A stretch of DNA of 64,000 bases from CAVWGP01 sp963754645 (lineage in GTDB: Bacteria; Pseudomonadota; Alphaproteobacteria; Bin65): assembly GCA_963754645.1 (NCBI GenBank), contig CAVWGP010000004.1:1240001-1304000 (forward strand). Reading direction: 5' to 3'. Positions 43,101-54,416 of this stretch are shown here, one piece after another; the stretch's first letter is position 1; the number at the start of each line of letters is the position of its first letter. Both the position numbers and the translations under genes were made by a program. The notes under the pieces are model-generated. The model searched no databases. It was given only the letters and a program-made list of their open reading frames with translations, and was not told where the DNA came from.

Positions 43101-43192
43101 GGGGAACCACAGAGGCACGGAGGCACAGAGGAAGTCACGGAGGAGTTCAAACGCGCCTTCCATTCTTTCTTCTCCGTGCCTCCGTGGTGAAA
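43101..43192. repeat. Inverted repeat of the ACCACAGAGGCACGGAG type
   Basis: CCACAGAGGCACGGA (43107-43121) pairs with TCCGTGCCTCCGTGG (43172-43188), around a loop that itself holds further GGCACAGAGG and CACGGAGGAG copies. Such sequences are widely scattered in environmental genomes. It could form a long cruciform or RNA hairpin. Confidence 0.7.
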
Positions 43193-43413
43193 CCTTTTTT
43201 CCTTTCTTCCCGCCGATTGATCTTGGTCCCAATGGATGCGCGCCAAATATCGACCGATCACCCTTCACCCGTAGGGGCCGGTCTCCGACTCGCGCTCGCG
43301 CAACCGGGCACCCGGTCTAACAGATGCGCCGGCGACGTGTTGCCACACGACGGCGGCTGGGCGGGTCTGAGACGGCGTTCGGTCGATTGCTTTCCCACCG
43401 AGCGGGGAATTTT

Positions 43414-43459
43414 AGATCGCGGTAGGGACGCGCATTACTGCGCGTCCCTACCGCGATCT
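43414..43459. repeat. Perfect 20-bp palindrome with a 6-base loop
   Basis: AGATCGCGGTAGGGACGCGC (43414-43433) is followed by ATTACT and its exact reverse complement. The core GTAGGGACGCGC resembles the GTAGGGGCGCAT cores of the palindromes at 44643 and 45901, which suggests a common REP-like source. Confidence 0.8.
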
Positions 43460-43586
43460 GCATTTTTATGGGGTGCCTCCCGACAGCGCCGCCGCCTGAC
43501 TTCCGCGGAACCGACCGCCACGCTATCTTTCACGCTCATCCTCGGTCATCCGGGGGCTACCGGTTGGAACAGGCAGGGAGGCAACG

Positions 43587-44423
43587 ATGAGGAAGTTCCG
43601 TGTCGCGCTCGCCGCCGCCGCCGCCGCCGCGGCGTCGGTCATCTTGGCGGCAACGACGGCGCTGGCGCAGGCGCCGCTGAAAATCGACGGCTCCACCGGC
43701 GCGATGCCGCTGGTCGAGGCGCTCGCCAAGGCCTTCGCGGCCAGGACCGCGGGCGCGGCGTTTGAGATCGGCAAGGGCCTCGGCACCAAGGCACGCATCG
43801 AAGCGCTCAAATCGGGCAGCATCGATATCGCGGTCGCGAGCCACGGCCTCAAGATCGACGAACTCGTGAAGCAGGGCATGGCGGTCCGGGAAATCGCCCG
43901 CACGCCGGTCGTGTTCGGCGTAAACGGCAACGTATCGGTCGCGAACCTCTCCCAGGCGCAAATCTGCGCGATCTATTCCGGCGCCGCGACCAACTGGCGG
44001 CAGGTCGGCGGCCCCGATCTCGCCATCGCGGCCCGCACGCGGCCCGACAGCGAGGTCGATGCCGAGGTCGCGCGCGACGGAATTGCTTGCCTCAAGTCCC
44101 TCAAGTTTCCCGAAGCGATCAAGGTCATGTCGCGCGGCGGCGACATGGCGCGGGAACTCGCCGCGACCGTGGGCGCGATCGGCATGACGACGACCACGGT
44201 TGCCGAGCAAAGCGGCGGCAAAATCAAGTCCTTGGCGCTCGACGGCGTCGCCCCGAACGAAGCGAACGTAGCGGCCGGGGCCTATCGGCTGGTGCGCGAG
44301 GTTTTCCTGGTGACCAAGGAACCCGGCGCGCCGTCCGTGCGGGCGTTTCTGGAGTTCGTGCGCGGCGCGGACGGAGCGGCGCTGATCAAGGCGAACGGCG
44401 CAATTCCCAATGCGGGACGATGA
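43587..44423 (+). CDS. Substrate-binding protein (PstS-like fold)
   Basis: A 278-residue exported binding protein. Signal peptide residues 1-27, ending LAQ. LKIDGSTGAMPLVEALAKAFA, IEALKSGSIDIAVASHGLK, QICAIYSGAATNWRQVGGPDLAIAARTRPDSE and VREVFLVTKEP are the PBP2 (PstS/ModA-like) motifs. The anion could be phosphate or another; no permease is adjacent, so it may work with a remote transporter or in signalling. A GGGAGG ribosome site precedes ATG 43587. Confidence 0.8.
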   Translation: MRKFRVALAAAAAAAASVILAATTALAQAPLKIDGSTGAMPLVEALAKAFAARTAGAAFEIGKGLGTKARIEALKSGSIDIAVASHGLKIDELVKQGMAVREIARTPVVFGVNGNVSVANLSQAQICAIYSGAATNWRQVGGPDLAIAARTRPDSEVDAEVARDGIACLKSLKFPEAIKVMSRGGDMARELAATVGAIGMTTTTVAEQSGGKIKSLALDGVAPNEANVAAGAYRLVREVFLVTKEPGAPSVRAFLEFVRGADGAALIKANGAIPNAGR

Positions 44424-44508
44424 TGGATCGGCCGCGAAGACTCGCACCGGCTTGCACGGCACTTTCTCATGCACATCCAGATCGCGCGCCGCCTGCGCCG
44501 CGATGTAA

Positions 44509-44583
44509 TAGTGGGCGGTAAGGGTTTCGAACCCCCGACCCTCTCGGTGTAAACAAGATGCTCTACCGCTGAGCTAACCGCCC
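44509..44583 (-). tRNA. tRNA-Val (TAC), duplicated and decaying copy
   Basis: Copy of the tRNA-Val at 45767-45841. The loop TTTACAC gives anticodon TAC. Compared with the intact copy it has C-to-T changes in the anticodon stem (TCTTG for TCTCG) and the T-stem (CCCTT for CCCTC), turning pairs into wobbles, and it ends CTA instead of CCA because the duplication stops there. It may still be functional after CCA addition, but looks relaxed. Confidence 0.75.
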
Positions 44584-44642
44584 GGCGCCGCGGAAAATAG
44601 GCGGATCGCGAAGGTATTGCCAGCGATTCGGGCGAGGTCCTC

Positions 44643-44739
44643 GCGGCGTAGGGGCGCATTGCATGCGCCCGTGTGACGGCAGGGCACAAGCGTCAGCACA
44701 TTGCGGCAGCAGGGCGCATGCAATGCGCCCCTACGCCGC
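44643..44739. repeat. 28-bp perfect palindromic element, first copy
   Basis: Arms 44643-44670 and 44712-44739 are perfect reverse complements, and each arm contains the nested palindrome GGGCGCATTGCATGCGCCC (with one mismatch). The core is the common GTAGGGGCGCAT type. It lies in the repeated segment downstream of the lon fragment. Confidence 0.85.
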
Positions 44740-44767
44740 TACACCGTGCTTTGTTCTTCGCCGCCGC

Positions 44768-44970
44768 TCAGTGCGTGAGGATCGCCGCGTCGTCTTCGCC
44801 GGGCTTGCCGGTCTTGGCGGGCTTCTGGTCTTCCTCGCGCCATTCGATCGCGACCAGCGGCGCCGTCAGCGCGTTCTTGAGCACGTCTTCGACCGTCGCG
44901 ACCGGGATCAGCGTCAGGTTCTTCTTGACGTTGTCCGGGATCTCGGCGAGGTCCTTCTCGTTCTCGCTCG
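44768..44970 (-). pseudogene. Duplicated 3' end of lon
   Basis: The last 67 codons of lon (SENEKDLAEIPDNVKKNLTL to GEDDAAILTH and stop) without the protease core. The duplication ends at 44970. A non-homologous junction GGAATTTTGGGGACACAATA follows, similar to sequences often found next to REP-associated transposons. It gives no functional protein. Confidence 0.88.
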
Positions 44971-45085
44971 CGGAATTTTGGGGACACAATACGTAATTCG
45001 CGCCGTTAATATTGCCACATCACGACCAAGTGCTCACGCCACACGCGGCGATACAAATTAAGCATGGTGTCTCCGCAATTCGGGA

Positions 45086-45113
45086 TTGAATCCGTACGGT
45101 AATACCGTATAAT
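45086..45113 (+). promoter_or_regulatory. Promoter and operator of the second higBA
   Basis: TTGAAT (45086-45091) and TATAAT (45108-45113) are 16 bases apart. The 15-base palindrome TACGGTAATACCGTA (45095-45109) overlaps the -10 box. The ATG at 45121 falls where transcription is expected to start, so the toxin mRNA may be leaderless. Confidence 0.65.
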
Positions 45114-45120
45114 GCGCCTC

Positions 45121-45405
45121 ATGCGTATCGGCCGGATACGGCACAAGGGCCTGCGGCGGCTCTATGAGCATGACGACCCGAGCGGATTGCCGGCGGCTTT
45201 CGCCGACAAGATTCGAGATATTCTGTCAGCCATCGAGTTCGCCGAGCGGCTCGGTCAGATCGAAGCCGTGCCCGGATGGCGGCTACATCCGCTCAAGGGA
45301 GCCAAGGCCGGGCGTTACGCGATCGTCGTCAGCCGCAATTGGCGCCTGACGTTCCGGATCGACGGCGAGATTGCGGCCGATTTGGATTTCGAAGATTACC
45401 ATTAG
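45121..45405 (+). CDS. higB: HigB/RelE-type toxin, second module
   Basis: A toxin of 94 residues. GRIRHKGLRRLYEHDDPSGLPAAFADKIRDILSAIE and the end NWRLTFRIDG...DLDFEDYH match HigB. I prefer ATG 45121 (MRIGRIRHKG) because ATG 45112 overlaps the -10 box. The antitoxin begins 9 bases after the stop, with GGAG before it. It is only distantly similar to the HigB at 9498 (shared GNWR/NWR and EDYH). Confidence 0.9.
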   Translation: MRIGRIRHKGLRRLYEHDDPSGLPAAFADKIRDILSAIEFAERLGQIEAVPGWRLHPLKGAKAGRYAIVVSRNWRLTFRIDGEIAADLDFEDYH

Positions 45406-45413
45406 GAGCGGCC

Positions 45414-45716
45414 ATGAGATTGAAGAACCCCTCGCATCCAGGCGCCTTCGTCCGCCGGCAAATCGTCGAGGCGCTCGGGCTGTCGGTCTCGGCCTCCGCC
45501 GCGCTGCTGCGCGTGCGGCGCGCCACCCTCTCGGACTTGCTGCACGGCAAGGCGAAGCTTTCGGCCGAGATGGCGTTGCGGATCGAGGAAGCCTTCGGCG
45601 TGAGCATGGACATGCTGCTGCGCATGCAAGCCGGCCACGACGCGGCCCGCGCCCGCGCCCGGCGTCGTCCGGGCAAGCCCAAGATCGCGCGCTATGTGCC
45701 GGATGCGAGGGAATGA
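45414..45716 (+). CDS. higA: HigA-type antitoxin, second module
   Basis: A 100-residue XRE antitoxin. PSHPGAFVRRQIVEALGLSVSASAALLRVRRATLSDLLHGKAKLSAEMALRIEEAFGVSMDMLLRMQ carries the HigA helix-turn-helix. The basic tail RARARRRPGKPKIARYVP is atypical. It lies between two 460-bp direct repeats, so loss by recombination would delete the whole pair. Confidence 0.92.
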   Translation: MRLKNPSHPGAFVRRQIVEALGLSVSASAALLRVRRATLSDLLHGKAKLSAEMALRIEEAFGVSMDMLLRMQAGHDAARARARRRPGKPKIARYVPDARE

Positions 45717-45766
45717 GGTCGCGGCCGTGACGCCATCCCGCGCGACGAAGTTACGCCAATCTGCAA

Positions 45767-45841
45767 TGGTGGGCGGTGAGGGTTTCGAACCCCCGACCCT
45801 CTCGGTGTAAACGAGATGCTCTACCGCTGAGCTAACCGCCC
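45767..45841 (-). tRNA. tRNA-Val (TAC)
   Basis: Acceptor GGGCGGT/ACCGCCC with discriminator A and encoded CCA. The anticodon stem TCTCG/CGAGA encloses TTTACAC, anticodon TAC. It is downstream of lon, as in other alphaproteobacteria, although the usual hupB gene between them is missing. Confidence 0.95.
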
Positions 45842-45900
45842 GGCGCCGCGGAAAATAGGCGGATCGCGAAGGTATTGCCAGCGATTTGGGCGAGGTCCTC

Positions 45901-45997
45901 GCGGCGTAGGGGCGCATTGCATGCGCCCGTGTGACGGCAGGGCACAAGCGTCAGCACATTGCGGCAGCAGGGCGCATGCAATGCGCCCCTACGCCGC
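45901..45997 (-). terminator. 28-bp palindrome downstream of lon
   Basis: Second copy of the element at 44643. On the minus strand it begins 29 bases after the lon stop codon. The long perfect stem, with no U-tract, may act as a transcription end or RNA-stabilising hairpin. Confidence 0.55.
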
Positions 45998-46025
45998 TAC
46001 ACCGTGCTTTGTTCTTCGCCGCCGC

Positions 46026-48436
<2,411 letters not shown>

Positions 48437-48597
48437 AGCAATCCTTCGGTTACCAGGGGCGGCAAAACGCTTGCCGCCGAGATCGGGCGCATCCGTGCCC
48501 GCACGGCGATGGCCGGCAGGTCAGATTTGGCCTCTATGGCCGATTAATCAAGACCAAGCCAAGGATGCAGCCCGGCCTTCCCCCCGAACGGTCCGGC

Positions 48598-49870
48598 TTA
48601 TGCCGTGTTTTCGAGCTCGCGCGGCCGCTCCGCATAAATGTAGAGCGGCTTGGCGCGCCCTTCGACGACTTCGCGATTGATCGCGACTTCGCTCGACGCT
48701 TTCGAGGCTGGGCAGCTCGAACATGGTGTCGAGCAGCACGGTCTCGATGAATCGAACGCAGGCCGCGCGCGCCGGTCTTGCGCAAGATCGCGCGCTGTGG
48801 CGATGCCGCGTCGAGCGCGTCCTCGGTGAATGTCGAGCTTGACGCCCTCCATGTCGAACAGGCGCTGGTACTGCTTGACCAGCGCGTTCTTGGGCTCGGT
48901 CAGGATGTCGATCAGCGCGTGCTCGTCGAGATCTTCGAGCGTGGCGACGACCGGCAGGCGGCCGACGAATTCCGGGATCAGGCCGAACTTGAGCAGATCC
49001 TCGGGCTCGACATTCGCGCAGCACGTCGCCGGTGCGGCGTTCTTCCGGCCCGCGCACTTCGGCGCCGAAGCCGATCGACGTGCCGCGTGCCGCGGGTCGA
49101 GATGATCTTCTCGAGGCCCGAGAACGCGCCGCCGCAGATGAACAGGATGTTGGTCGTATCGACCTGCAGGAATTCCTGCTGCGGATGCTTGCGGCCGCCC
49201 TGGGGCGGCACGGAGGCGATGGTGCCTTCCATGATCTTGAGCAGCGCCTGCTGCACGCCCTCGCCCGACACGTCGCGCGTGATCGACGGGTTGTCGGACT
49301 TGCGGCTGATCTTGTCGACTTCGTCGATATAGACGATGCCGCGCTGCGCCCGCTCGACATTGTAGTCGGCGGCCTGCAGCAGCTTGAGGATGATGTTCTC
49401 GACGTCCTCGCCGACATAGCCGGCTTCGGTCAGCGTCGTGGCGTCGGCCATGGTGAAAGGCACGTCGATGATGCGCGCCAGGGTCTGGGCGAGCAGCGTC
49501 TTGCCGCAGCCGGTCGGGCCGACCAGCAGGATGTTGGACTTCTGCCAGCTCGACGTCGTTGCTCTTGCCGCCGCTGCGCGATGCGCTTGTAGTGGTTGTG
49601 GACCGCGACCGAGAGCACCTTCTTGGCGTGGTCCTGGCCGATCACGTAGTCGTCGAGAACCTGGCGGATTTCCTTCGGCGTCGGCACGCCGTCCCGCGAC
49701 TTGACCAAGCTGGTCTTGTTCTCCTCGCGGATGATGTCCATGCAGAGTTCGACGCATTCATCGCAGATGAAGACCGTCGGGCCCGCAATCAGCTTGCGCA
49801 CTTCATGTTGGCTCTTACCGCAAAACGAGCAGTAGAGAGTGTTTTTTGCTTCGCCGCCCGCCTTGCTCAT
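48598..49870 (-). CDS. clpX: ATP-dependent Clp protease ATP-binding subunit ClpX (seven frameshifts)
   Basis: Unfoldase partner of ClpP, about 421 residues after correction. Zinc-binding N-domain: YCSFCGKSQHEVRKLIAGPTVFICDECVELC. Walker A is VGPTGCGKTLLAQTLARI, Walker B VYIDEVDKISRK, and ALLKIMEGT; the IGF loop and sensor-2 region are split by frame changes. Surplus bases near 49575, 49548, 49080, 49015, 48835, 48755 and 48710 fit the one-base remainder in length. The end INREVVEGRAKPLYIYAERP is typical. Confidence 0.88.
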
Positions 49871-50047
49871 CGCCGCTCCAGCACCTGCTTAGGTTCAACA
49901 CTCGGTCTTCACCCCGCTCCTGCGCGGTACCGTACCATATTCTGCAGGTTCGTCATTATGATAAACAAAATGTTGATGGTTTATGAATGATAGTCGTTGG
50001 GAAATCCTGAGCAAGCCAATTCGTGGTTACACTCTAGCGCCGAACCG

Positions 50048-50689
50048 TTATTTTTTCTCGCCTTTATCGCCGTCCGGCGCCGGCGGCCGGTTTACCGTAA
50101 TCTCATCGACGATGCCAAATGCCTTGGCTTCGGTCGGCGACAGGAAGCGGTCGCGCTCCATCGCGTCTTCGATCACCTTGAGATCCTGGCCGGTGTGCTT
50201 GACGTAGATATCATTGAGCCGGGCGCGCATCGAGAGGATTTCGCGGGCATGGATCTCGATGTCCGTCGCCTGTCCCTGGAAACCGCCCGAGGGCTGATGA
50301 ATCATGATGCGGGCATTGGGCAAGGCATAGCGTTTGCCCTTCTTGCCCGAGGCCAGCAGCAAGGATCCCATCGACGCGGCCTGGCCGACGCAGACGGTCG
50401 AAACGTCGCAGCGGATATATTGCATCGTGTCGTAGATCGCCATGCCCGAGGTGACGATACCGCCCGGCGAATTGATGTACATCGACACGTCTTTGTTGGG
50501 ATTCTCGGCCTCGAGAAACAGCAGTTGGGCGCAGACCAGCGTCGACATGTGGTCTTCGATCGGGCCGGTGATGAAGACGATGCGTTCCTTGAGCAGGCGC
50601 GAATAGATGTCGTAGGCCCGCTCGCCGCGCGCCGTCTGCTCGACGACCATGGGCACGAGCTGGTTGGCGATGGGAAAGTGCTCGGACAT
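50048..50689 (-). CDS. clpP: ATP-dependent Clp protease proteolytic subunit
   Basis: A 213-residue serine protease. Catalytic Ser in VCVGQAASMGSLLLASG, His in NARIMIHQPSGGFQG, Asp in DRFLSPTEAKAFGIVDEI. Degrades substrates unfolded by ClpX/ClpA. Start ATG 50689 (MSEHFPIANQ); an upstream in-frame start would add 12 non-family residues. It is intact, in contrast to clpX next to it. 177 bases separate it from clpX. Confidence 0.95.
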   Translation of the reverse strand: MSEHFPIANQLVPMVVEQTARGERAYDIYSRLLKERIVFITGPIEDHMSTLVCAQLLFLEAENPNKDVSMYINSPGGIVTSGMAIYDTMQYIRCDVSTVCVGQAASMGSLLLASGKKGKRYALPNARIMIHQPSGGFQGQATDIEIHAREILSMRARLNDIYVKHTGQDLKVIEDAMERDRFLSPTEAKAFGIVDEITVNRPPAPDGDKGEKK

Positions 50690-50739
50690 TCGTTCGAATC
50701 CTCGTGGCGCGCCGACCGCGCGCATTGAATATAGGTTGC

Positions 50740-52086
50740 CTATGGCGATTTGTCAGAGGCTGCCGCCGCATCCTCCGCCGTCAATTCCTTGGGCGGCACG
50801 GACTTCTCCTCGACCTTCGCCAATTCGAGGATGTAATCGACGACCTTGTCCTCGTAGAGCGGCGCGCGCAATTGGGCGAGCGCGTCGGGATTCTGCTGAT
50901 AGAAGTCGATGACCTTCTTTTCCTGGCCGGGGAAGCGTTGCGCCTCGCGCACGATCGCCTGCCCCATCTCGTCGCGGCCGACCTCGATCTTGTTGCGCTT
51001 GCCGACTTCGGCCAGCAGCAATCCGAGCCGCACGCGGCGCTCGGCGATCTGGCGATACTCCGTCTTGAGTTCGTCCTCGTTCTTTTTCTTGTCTTCGTCC
51101 TCAAGCGTGCCGGCTTTTTTCTGGTCCTCGACCTGCTTCCAGATGCCGTTGAACTCGGCCTCGACCATGCCCTCGGGCGATGCGAATTTGTGGCCGTCGG
51201 CGAGCTTGTCGAGCAATTGGCGCTTGAGGCGCAGGCGCGAAAGCGAATTGTAGTCGTTCTCGATCTGCTTGCGCACTTGGACCTTAAGATCCGCCAGATC
51301 CTTGGCGCCGACGCGCTGGGCGAAGGCGTCCTCGATCCTGGCCGGCGCCGCCATCTTGACTTCGTTGACCGTGACCGAAAAGACCGCGTTCTTGCCGGCG
51401 AGATCGCTCGCCCGGTAGTCGGCCGGAAAACCGACGCTGACTTCGAGCTTCTGGCCCGCGACCGCGCCGATCAATTGATCCTCGAAGCCCGGAACCAGCG
51501 AGCCTGAGCCGAGGCGAAGATGATAGCCGGTGGCGCCGCCGCCCGAGAACGCCTTGCCGTCGATGCGGCCTTCGAAATCGATCACCGCCACGTCGCCCTT
51601 CGCCGCCTTGCGCCCCGGTTCGCCGGGGAGGATATCCGGATTGCCTTCGGCCAATCGCTTCAACGCGGCATCGATCTCGCCATCGTCGATCGCGGCTTTC
51701 AAGCGCTGCAGCGACAGCGTGCGGAAATCGATCGGCTCGATATCGGGCAGCGTTTCGACGGCGAAGCGATATTCGAGATCCTTGCCCTCTTCGAATTTGC
51801 CGACTTCGAGCAGATTGGGCTGCATCGCCGGGCGCAGGCCTTTTTCGGCGATGGCGTCGCGCGCGGTTTCGGCGACCGCTTCCTCGACGACTTCGCGCAC
51901 CAGCGAATCGCCGAAGCGCTGACGCAACAAGCTCTCCGGAACTTTCCCGGGGCGGAAACCGGGCATGCGCGCCGATTGACCAAGCTTGGTCAGCTTGTCC
52001 CTGAACTTGGTCGTTATGTCATTCGCTTGAATGACGACCTTGTATTCGCGCTTGAGGCCTTGGCTGAGCGTCTCGGTGACTTGCAT
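50740..52086 (-). CDS. tig: Trigger factor chaperone
   Basis: A 448-residue ribosome-associated prolyl isomerase and chaperone. The ribosome-binding loop is GFRPGKVPESLLRQRFGDSL (about residues 44-63), the PPIase domain runs around AKGDVAVIDFEGRIDGKAFSGGGATGYHLRLGSGSLVPGFEDQLIG, and the helical C-terminus follows. It assists folding of new chains. ATG 52086 (MQVTETLSQG) fits better than TTG 52101. The tig-clpP-clpX-lon order is a conserved proteobacterial block. Confidence 0.95.
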   Translation of the reverse strand: MQVTETLSQGLKREYKVVIQANDITTKFRDKLTKLGQSARMPGFRPGKVPESLLRQRFGDSLVREVVEEAVAETARDAIAEKGLRPAMQPNLLEVGKFEEGKDLEYRFAVETLPDIEPIDFRTLSLQRLKAAIDDGEIDAALKRLAEGNPDILPGEPGRKAAKGDVAVIDFEGRIDGKAFSGGGATGYHLRLGSGSLVPGFEDQLIGAVAGQKLEVSVGFPADYRASDLAGKNAVFSVTVNEVKMAAPARIEDAFAQRVGAKDLADLKVQVRKQIENDYNSLSRLRLKRQLLDKLADGHKFASPEGMVEAEFNGIWKQVEDQKKAGTLEDEDKKKNEDELKTEYRQIAERRVRLGLLLAEVGKRNKIEVGRDEMGQAIVREAQRFPGQEKKVIDFYQQNPDALAQLRAPLYEDKVVDYILELAKVEEKSVPPKELTAEDAAAASDKSP

Positions 52087-52227
52087 GGCGGCGTCTGACA
52101 ATCATGTGGCGGGCCGCGGCGTGCCCCCAAAATTTAGCGGAATGCGCGGCCCTTCAATGGGTTGGATGGGAATGACGGTGTATAGGGCGGCGCGCTTCCC
52201 GGCGCAAGCGCCGTTGCTTGCTCGGCA

Positions 52228-52312
<85 letters not shown>

Positions 52313-52409
52313 ATCGGCTGGCCGATGCCGCTCTATAGAAAGTCGGGCACTGGCACGCAAGGGCGGGGCCGTTTCGCGGTCACGTGTCTGCGAGCCGCGC
52401 CGAACTTTA

Positions 52410-52455
52410 TTGACAATTATATTGTCATATTGGATTATGACAATATACTTGTCAT
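52410..52455 (+). promoter_or_regulatory. Promoter with a double palindromic operator
   Basis: TTGACA (52410-52415) and GATTAT (52433-52438) with a 17-base spacer. Two palindromes overlap them: TGACAATTATATTGTCA (52411-52427) and ATGACAATATACTTGTCAT (52437-52455), with centres 27 bases apart. The four TGACAAT half-sites suggest cooperative binding of a repressor, perhaps of the TetR or PadR type. No regulator gene is adjacent. Confidence 0.75.
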
Positions 52456-53295
52456 ATGGAGCCGGACATGAATTTCACCGAAATCGATGCCCTCCTGCGC
52501 CGGCACGCCGATGCCGCCGAGTATGTCGCGTTTTTCGGCGCCCTCGCCGTTCTCGGCGCGGTGGAATTCCTACGCCCAATGGCCGATCCGGCGCGCGAAC
52601 GCCGGCGGCGATGGCCCGCCAATTTCGGCCTGACTTTGCTCAATATTCTGGTGCTCAGCGCTTTGCCGCTGTCGGCCCTGGCCGTCGCCGATCTCGCGGC
52701 CGCGCGGAACTGGGGCCTGCTCCATGCCGCGGCGATACCCTTGATCCCTGCCCTGCTCGCCGGTTTCTTGGCGCGAACGCTGGTCTCGTATCTGATCCAT
52801 GTCGCCTTTCACAAAGTGCCGATTCTGTGGCGCGTGCATCGCGTCCACCACACCGACCGCGCGATGGATGTGTCGACGACCGTCCGCTTTCACCCCTTGG
52901 AGTTCGCGTTTTCGGTGCCGGTCGTCCTCGGCGCGGTTCTGGCGCTCGGCATTCCGCCGGCCGCCATCATCGTCTACGAGGTCTTCGATGCGGCGATGGC
53001 GGTCTTCACGCACGCCAACCTCCGAATGCCGCCCTGGCTCGACCGCGCGCTGCGCTGGCTGCTGGTGACGCCGTCGATGCACCGCATCCATCATTCGTCT
53101 GAGCAGGCCGAAACCGACAGCAACTACGGCGCCACCCTCTCGATTTGGGACCGCGTCTTCGGCACCTATCGCCGGACGATGAGCAAGAACACGCCGCTCG
53201 GTCTCGCCGAATGCCAGGACGCGCGCGCGAATGCGCTGGGCTGGCTGTTGCGGCTGCCGTTTTCGCCGCGGAGGCTAAATCCTTTGGCGGCGTAA
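52456..53295 (+). CDS. Sterol desaturase / fatty-acid hydroxylase family membrane protein
   Basis: A 275-279-residue diiron membrane hydroxylase with four to five membrane segments. The His clusters are HVAFHK, HRVHHTDR and HRIHHSSEQAETDSNYG, plus FTHANLRMP. It hydroxylates or desaturates a lipid, possibly an ornithine lipid, ether lipid or sterol. Starts at ATG 52456 or, more probably, ATG 52468 (MNFTEIDALL). It is tightly controlled by the operator directly before it. Confidence 0.88.
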   Translation: MEPDMNFTEIDALLRRHADAAEYVAFFGALAVLGAVEFLRPMADPARERRRRWPANFGLTLLNILVLSALPLSALAVADLAAARNWGLLHAAAIPLIPALLAGFLARTLVSYLIHVAFHKVPILWRVHRVHHTDRAMDVSTTVRFHPLEFAFSVPVVLGAVLALGIPPAAIIVYEVFDAAMAVFTHANLRMPPWLDRALRWLLVTPSMHRIHHSSEQAETDSNYGATLSIWDRVFGTYRRTMSKNTPLGLAECQDARANALGWLLRLPFSPRRLNPLAA

Positions 53296-53303
53296 CAGCT
53301 TCC

Positions 53304-54401
53304 TCAAACCCGCCCGAGCCCGGCAAGCGCCTCGCCGATCATGGCGTTGGATTGGCGCAGCGACATGGCCTTCCATTCGGGCCGCGATGGATAGAATTGC
53401 TCGCGCAAGTACTGTTGCCGAATGGTCTTGCCTTGCGGCGAGGCCGGATCGCCATGCTGGAACAGCCAATTCTCGGCGCGGATCGAATCGATTCCGGTGG
53501 CGGCCTCGCCGGTGCGCAGCTCGACAAGGCATAGCGAATAGCGCTTGCCGGGCAATGTTTCGGGAACCGAATAGAACAAATTGCCTGGTGTCTCGGACTG
53601 CGCGTCCTTGCCGTGCTTCGCCTTGTCCTCGGCGATGACGGTAACGTGGCTGAACCAATCGCGGGTGCGCGCGCCGGCGCGGTCGTCGTCGATGAACAGA
53701 TCGCAAAAGCCAAAAACACCGCCGCCGGTGTGATAATCGATGATGGCGACATGCTCGGCCTTGGCGCCCGCCTCAGCCACGGTCGCGCGGAAAATGCGGT
53801 TCGACCATGCCGGCGCCGTGCCGCCATAGAACGTGCCTTTGGCATTGACGTATTGACCGCCATGCATCGCCTTGCACATCACATCGTGCCGCTCGCGCTT
53901 CAGGAATTTCGCGATGGCCGCATTGTGCCGGGCTTGTGCTTCGGGCGTCCAATCGCTCGGATCGACATGCCCGGCGACGGCTTCGTAGTCCTTGTTCTCG
54001 GGCCGCGGCCGCGCGTGATCGATGAAATTGCGATTGAGATCGATATTGTCTTCGTTGACGCGCCGCTCCCAGGCAAAGCCGAACGGGTTGATCGCATGGA
54101 TGAAGAGCACGGCCGTGTCCGGCGCCGCCTGGCGCGCGAACAAGCCCTCGGCGAGCCAGCCCGTGTGGCAGCCCGAACCGGCGAAACCTTCGATGCCATG
54201 GGTGCCGGACACCAGAATCAAGAGCCGCCGCGCATCGGCCGGGCCGATGCGGGCAATGTCGGTGTGGAGCGCGCCGCCATCGGGCCCGTGTTGCGGATTT
54301 TTGTGGCTGGCGACGAGCTTGGCGCCGGCGCGTTCGGCGGCGGCGAGGAATTTGGCGCGGGCTTCGGGGTAGGTCGCGCTGAAGTGGCTTGCCGCGGTCA
54401 T
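53304..54401 (-). CDS. DUF2817 family (M14-like) carboxypeptidase-fold protein
   Basis: A 365-residue protein related to zinc carboxypeptidases. VSGTHGIEGFAGSGCHTGWL holds the His-x-x-Glu zinc ligands, NEDNIDLNRNFIDH the Arg/Asn substrate-binding residues, and AIIDYHTGGGVFG the third ligand (His). No signal peptide, so it is cytoplasmic. Substrate unknown. The 3' end converges with the hydroxylase gene, 8 bases apart; upstream, the AceE-like gene ends 15 bases before its start. Confidence 0.82.
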   Translation of the reverse strand: MTAASHFSATYPEARAKFLAAAERAGAKLVASHKNPQHGPDGGALHTDIARIGPADARRLLILVSGTHGIEGFAGSGCHTGWLAEGLFARQAAPDTAVLFIHAINPFGFAWERRVNEDNIDLNRNFIDHARPRPENKDYEAVAGHVDPSDWTPEAQARHNAAIAKFLKRERHDVMCKAMHGGQYVNAKGTFYGGTAPAWSNRIFRATVAEAGAKAEHVAIIDYHTGGGVFGFCDLFIDDDRAGARTRDWFSHVTVIAEDKAKHGKDAQSETPGNLFYSVPETLPGKRYSLCLVELRTGEAATGIDSIRAENWLFQHGDPASPQGKTIRQQYLREQFYPSRPEWKAMSLRQSNAMIGEALAGLGRV

Positions 54402-54416
54402 GGGTCGGCTCCGTGT

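Larger units (their letters stand above)
44511..44970. repeat. 460-bp direct repeat, upstream copy
   Basis: Matches 45769-46228 base for base except for three differences that I can see (at 44520, the anticodon stem and the base corresponding to C in GATTCGGG). It contains tRNA-Val, a palindrome and the last 67 codons of lon. The second copy continues into the full lon gene, so this copy is the derived one. Confidence 0.92.

Noticed and set aside
43101..43192. Possible CRISPR repeats
   Set aside because: Copies are short, inverted and unevenly spaced, with no spacers or cas genes.
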